A stretch of DNA of 41,063 nucleotides from Clostridiales bacterium. Lineage in GTDB: Bacteria > Bacillota > Clostridia > Monoglobales > WRBX01. The DNA is taken from NCBI GenBank assembly GCA_031263785.1, contig JAISFC010000024.1, positions 1 to 41,063 on the forward strand, given 5' to 3'. The number at the start of each line of letters is the position of its first letter. Positions within the stretch are counted from its first letter, which is position 1. The notes beneath the pieces are model-generated. The model made no database searches. It had not been told where the DNA came from and was given only the letters and a program-made list of their open reading frames with translations. Positions 40,979 through 41,063 of this stretch are shown here, piece after piece. A program made the position numbers and the translations under genes.

Positions 40979-41063
40979 ATGAAAATAGCGAAGATTGCGC
41001 TGCCTAACGTAAACCGATTGTTTGATTATGACGTCTCCGACGGGCTGGACGCGGAGGTACGCG
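40979..41063 (+). CDS. priA: N terminus of a probable PriA (primosomal protein N') (partial)
   Basis: An ATG at 40979 behind AAGGCGG opens a frame that runs off the window after 28 codons. The sequence MKIAKIALPNVNRLFDYDV followed by an acidic-hydrophobic stretch matches the start of the PriA 3'-DNA-end-binding domain (V-x-R-x-FDY-x-V-P). PriA restarts stalled replication forks. The call rests on few residues. It begins 16 bases after the topoisomerase gene. Confidence 0.6.
   Translation, partial: MKIAKIALPNVNRLFDYDVSDGLDAEVR

Noticed and set aside
1-41063. tRNA genes, insertion sequences, phage genes and T-box leaders
   Set aside because: None was recognised: no transposase or integrase motifs, no T-box GGGTGGNACCGCG-type sequence, and no cloverleaf candidates in the intergenic gaps.

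Overview
The window reads as chromosomal DNA of a low-to-mid GC Bacillota of the class Clostridia. The evidence is the SpoIVB-type sporulation protease, the nusA-rnpM-infB-rbfA translation block, an AdhE fermentative dehydrogenase, a VTC/DUF4956/CotH cluster, a DUF4364 gene next to a topoisomerase A gene, strong AGGAGG-type ribosome binding sites, frequent GTG and TTG starts, and many TTGACA-17-TATAAT promoters. The organism is probably an anaerobic fermenter from a spore-forming lineage with an S-layer-type (SLH) envelope. I cannot assign a genus from the sequence.

Layout. 1-323 is the 3' end of an unidentified gene, followed by a bidirectional terminator and a cluster of palindromes. 511-918 is the RNase P RNA gene (minus strand). 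997-3279 is rpsB-tsf-pyrH (minus) behind a consensus promoter and a structured leader. 3654-5534 holds a PdaA-like deacetylase lipoprotein and SpoIVB. 5642-6866 is an ECF sigma factor with a zinc-finger anti-sigma factor (minus). 7115-11898 holds a VTC-domain protein, a DUF4956 membrane protein and a CotH kinase-fold protein, followed by a response regulator and histidine kinase with their own promoter. 11890-14604 is adhE (minus).

15004-16086 is an AT-rich ATP-grasp gene that looks foreign, divergent from a surface-polysaccharide and S-layer group at 16271-22702: an O-antigen-ligase/GT4 fusion, a DUF4330 protein and two tandemly duplicated SLH proteins. 22763-28394 carries lemA, an htpX-like gene, a small export-family protein, metK, an mreB paralogue and a serpin, all on plus.

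28409-36159 (minus, transcribed right to left) is nusA-rnpM-infB-rbfA-nrnA-truB-ribF-pfkA. Compared with the usual Bacillota order it lacks rimP in front of nusA, the L7Ae-like gene, and rpsO/pnp. Its ribF lacks the riboflavin kinase domain and instead carries a small unrelated C-terminal domain. 36436-38114 is an AT-rich type II restriction-modification pair facing away from nusA. 38248-41063 is a DUF4364 gene, a ParC/GyrA-like subunit and the first codons of what is probably priA.

Most of the window is ordinary housekeeping. The parts most worth a second look are the VTC-DUF4956-CotH cluster with its adjacent two-component system, the RibF fusion, the duplicated SLH genes that carry an unrecognised repeated domain and a relic of the preceding gene, the foreign-looking ATP-grasp gene, and truB, which seems to need a non-AUG start. 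All assignments come from reading the translations and motifs; no database search was run.
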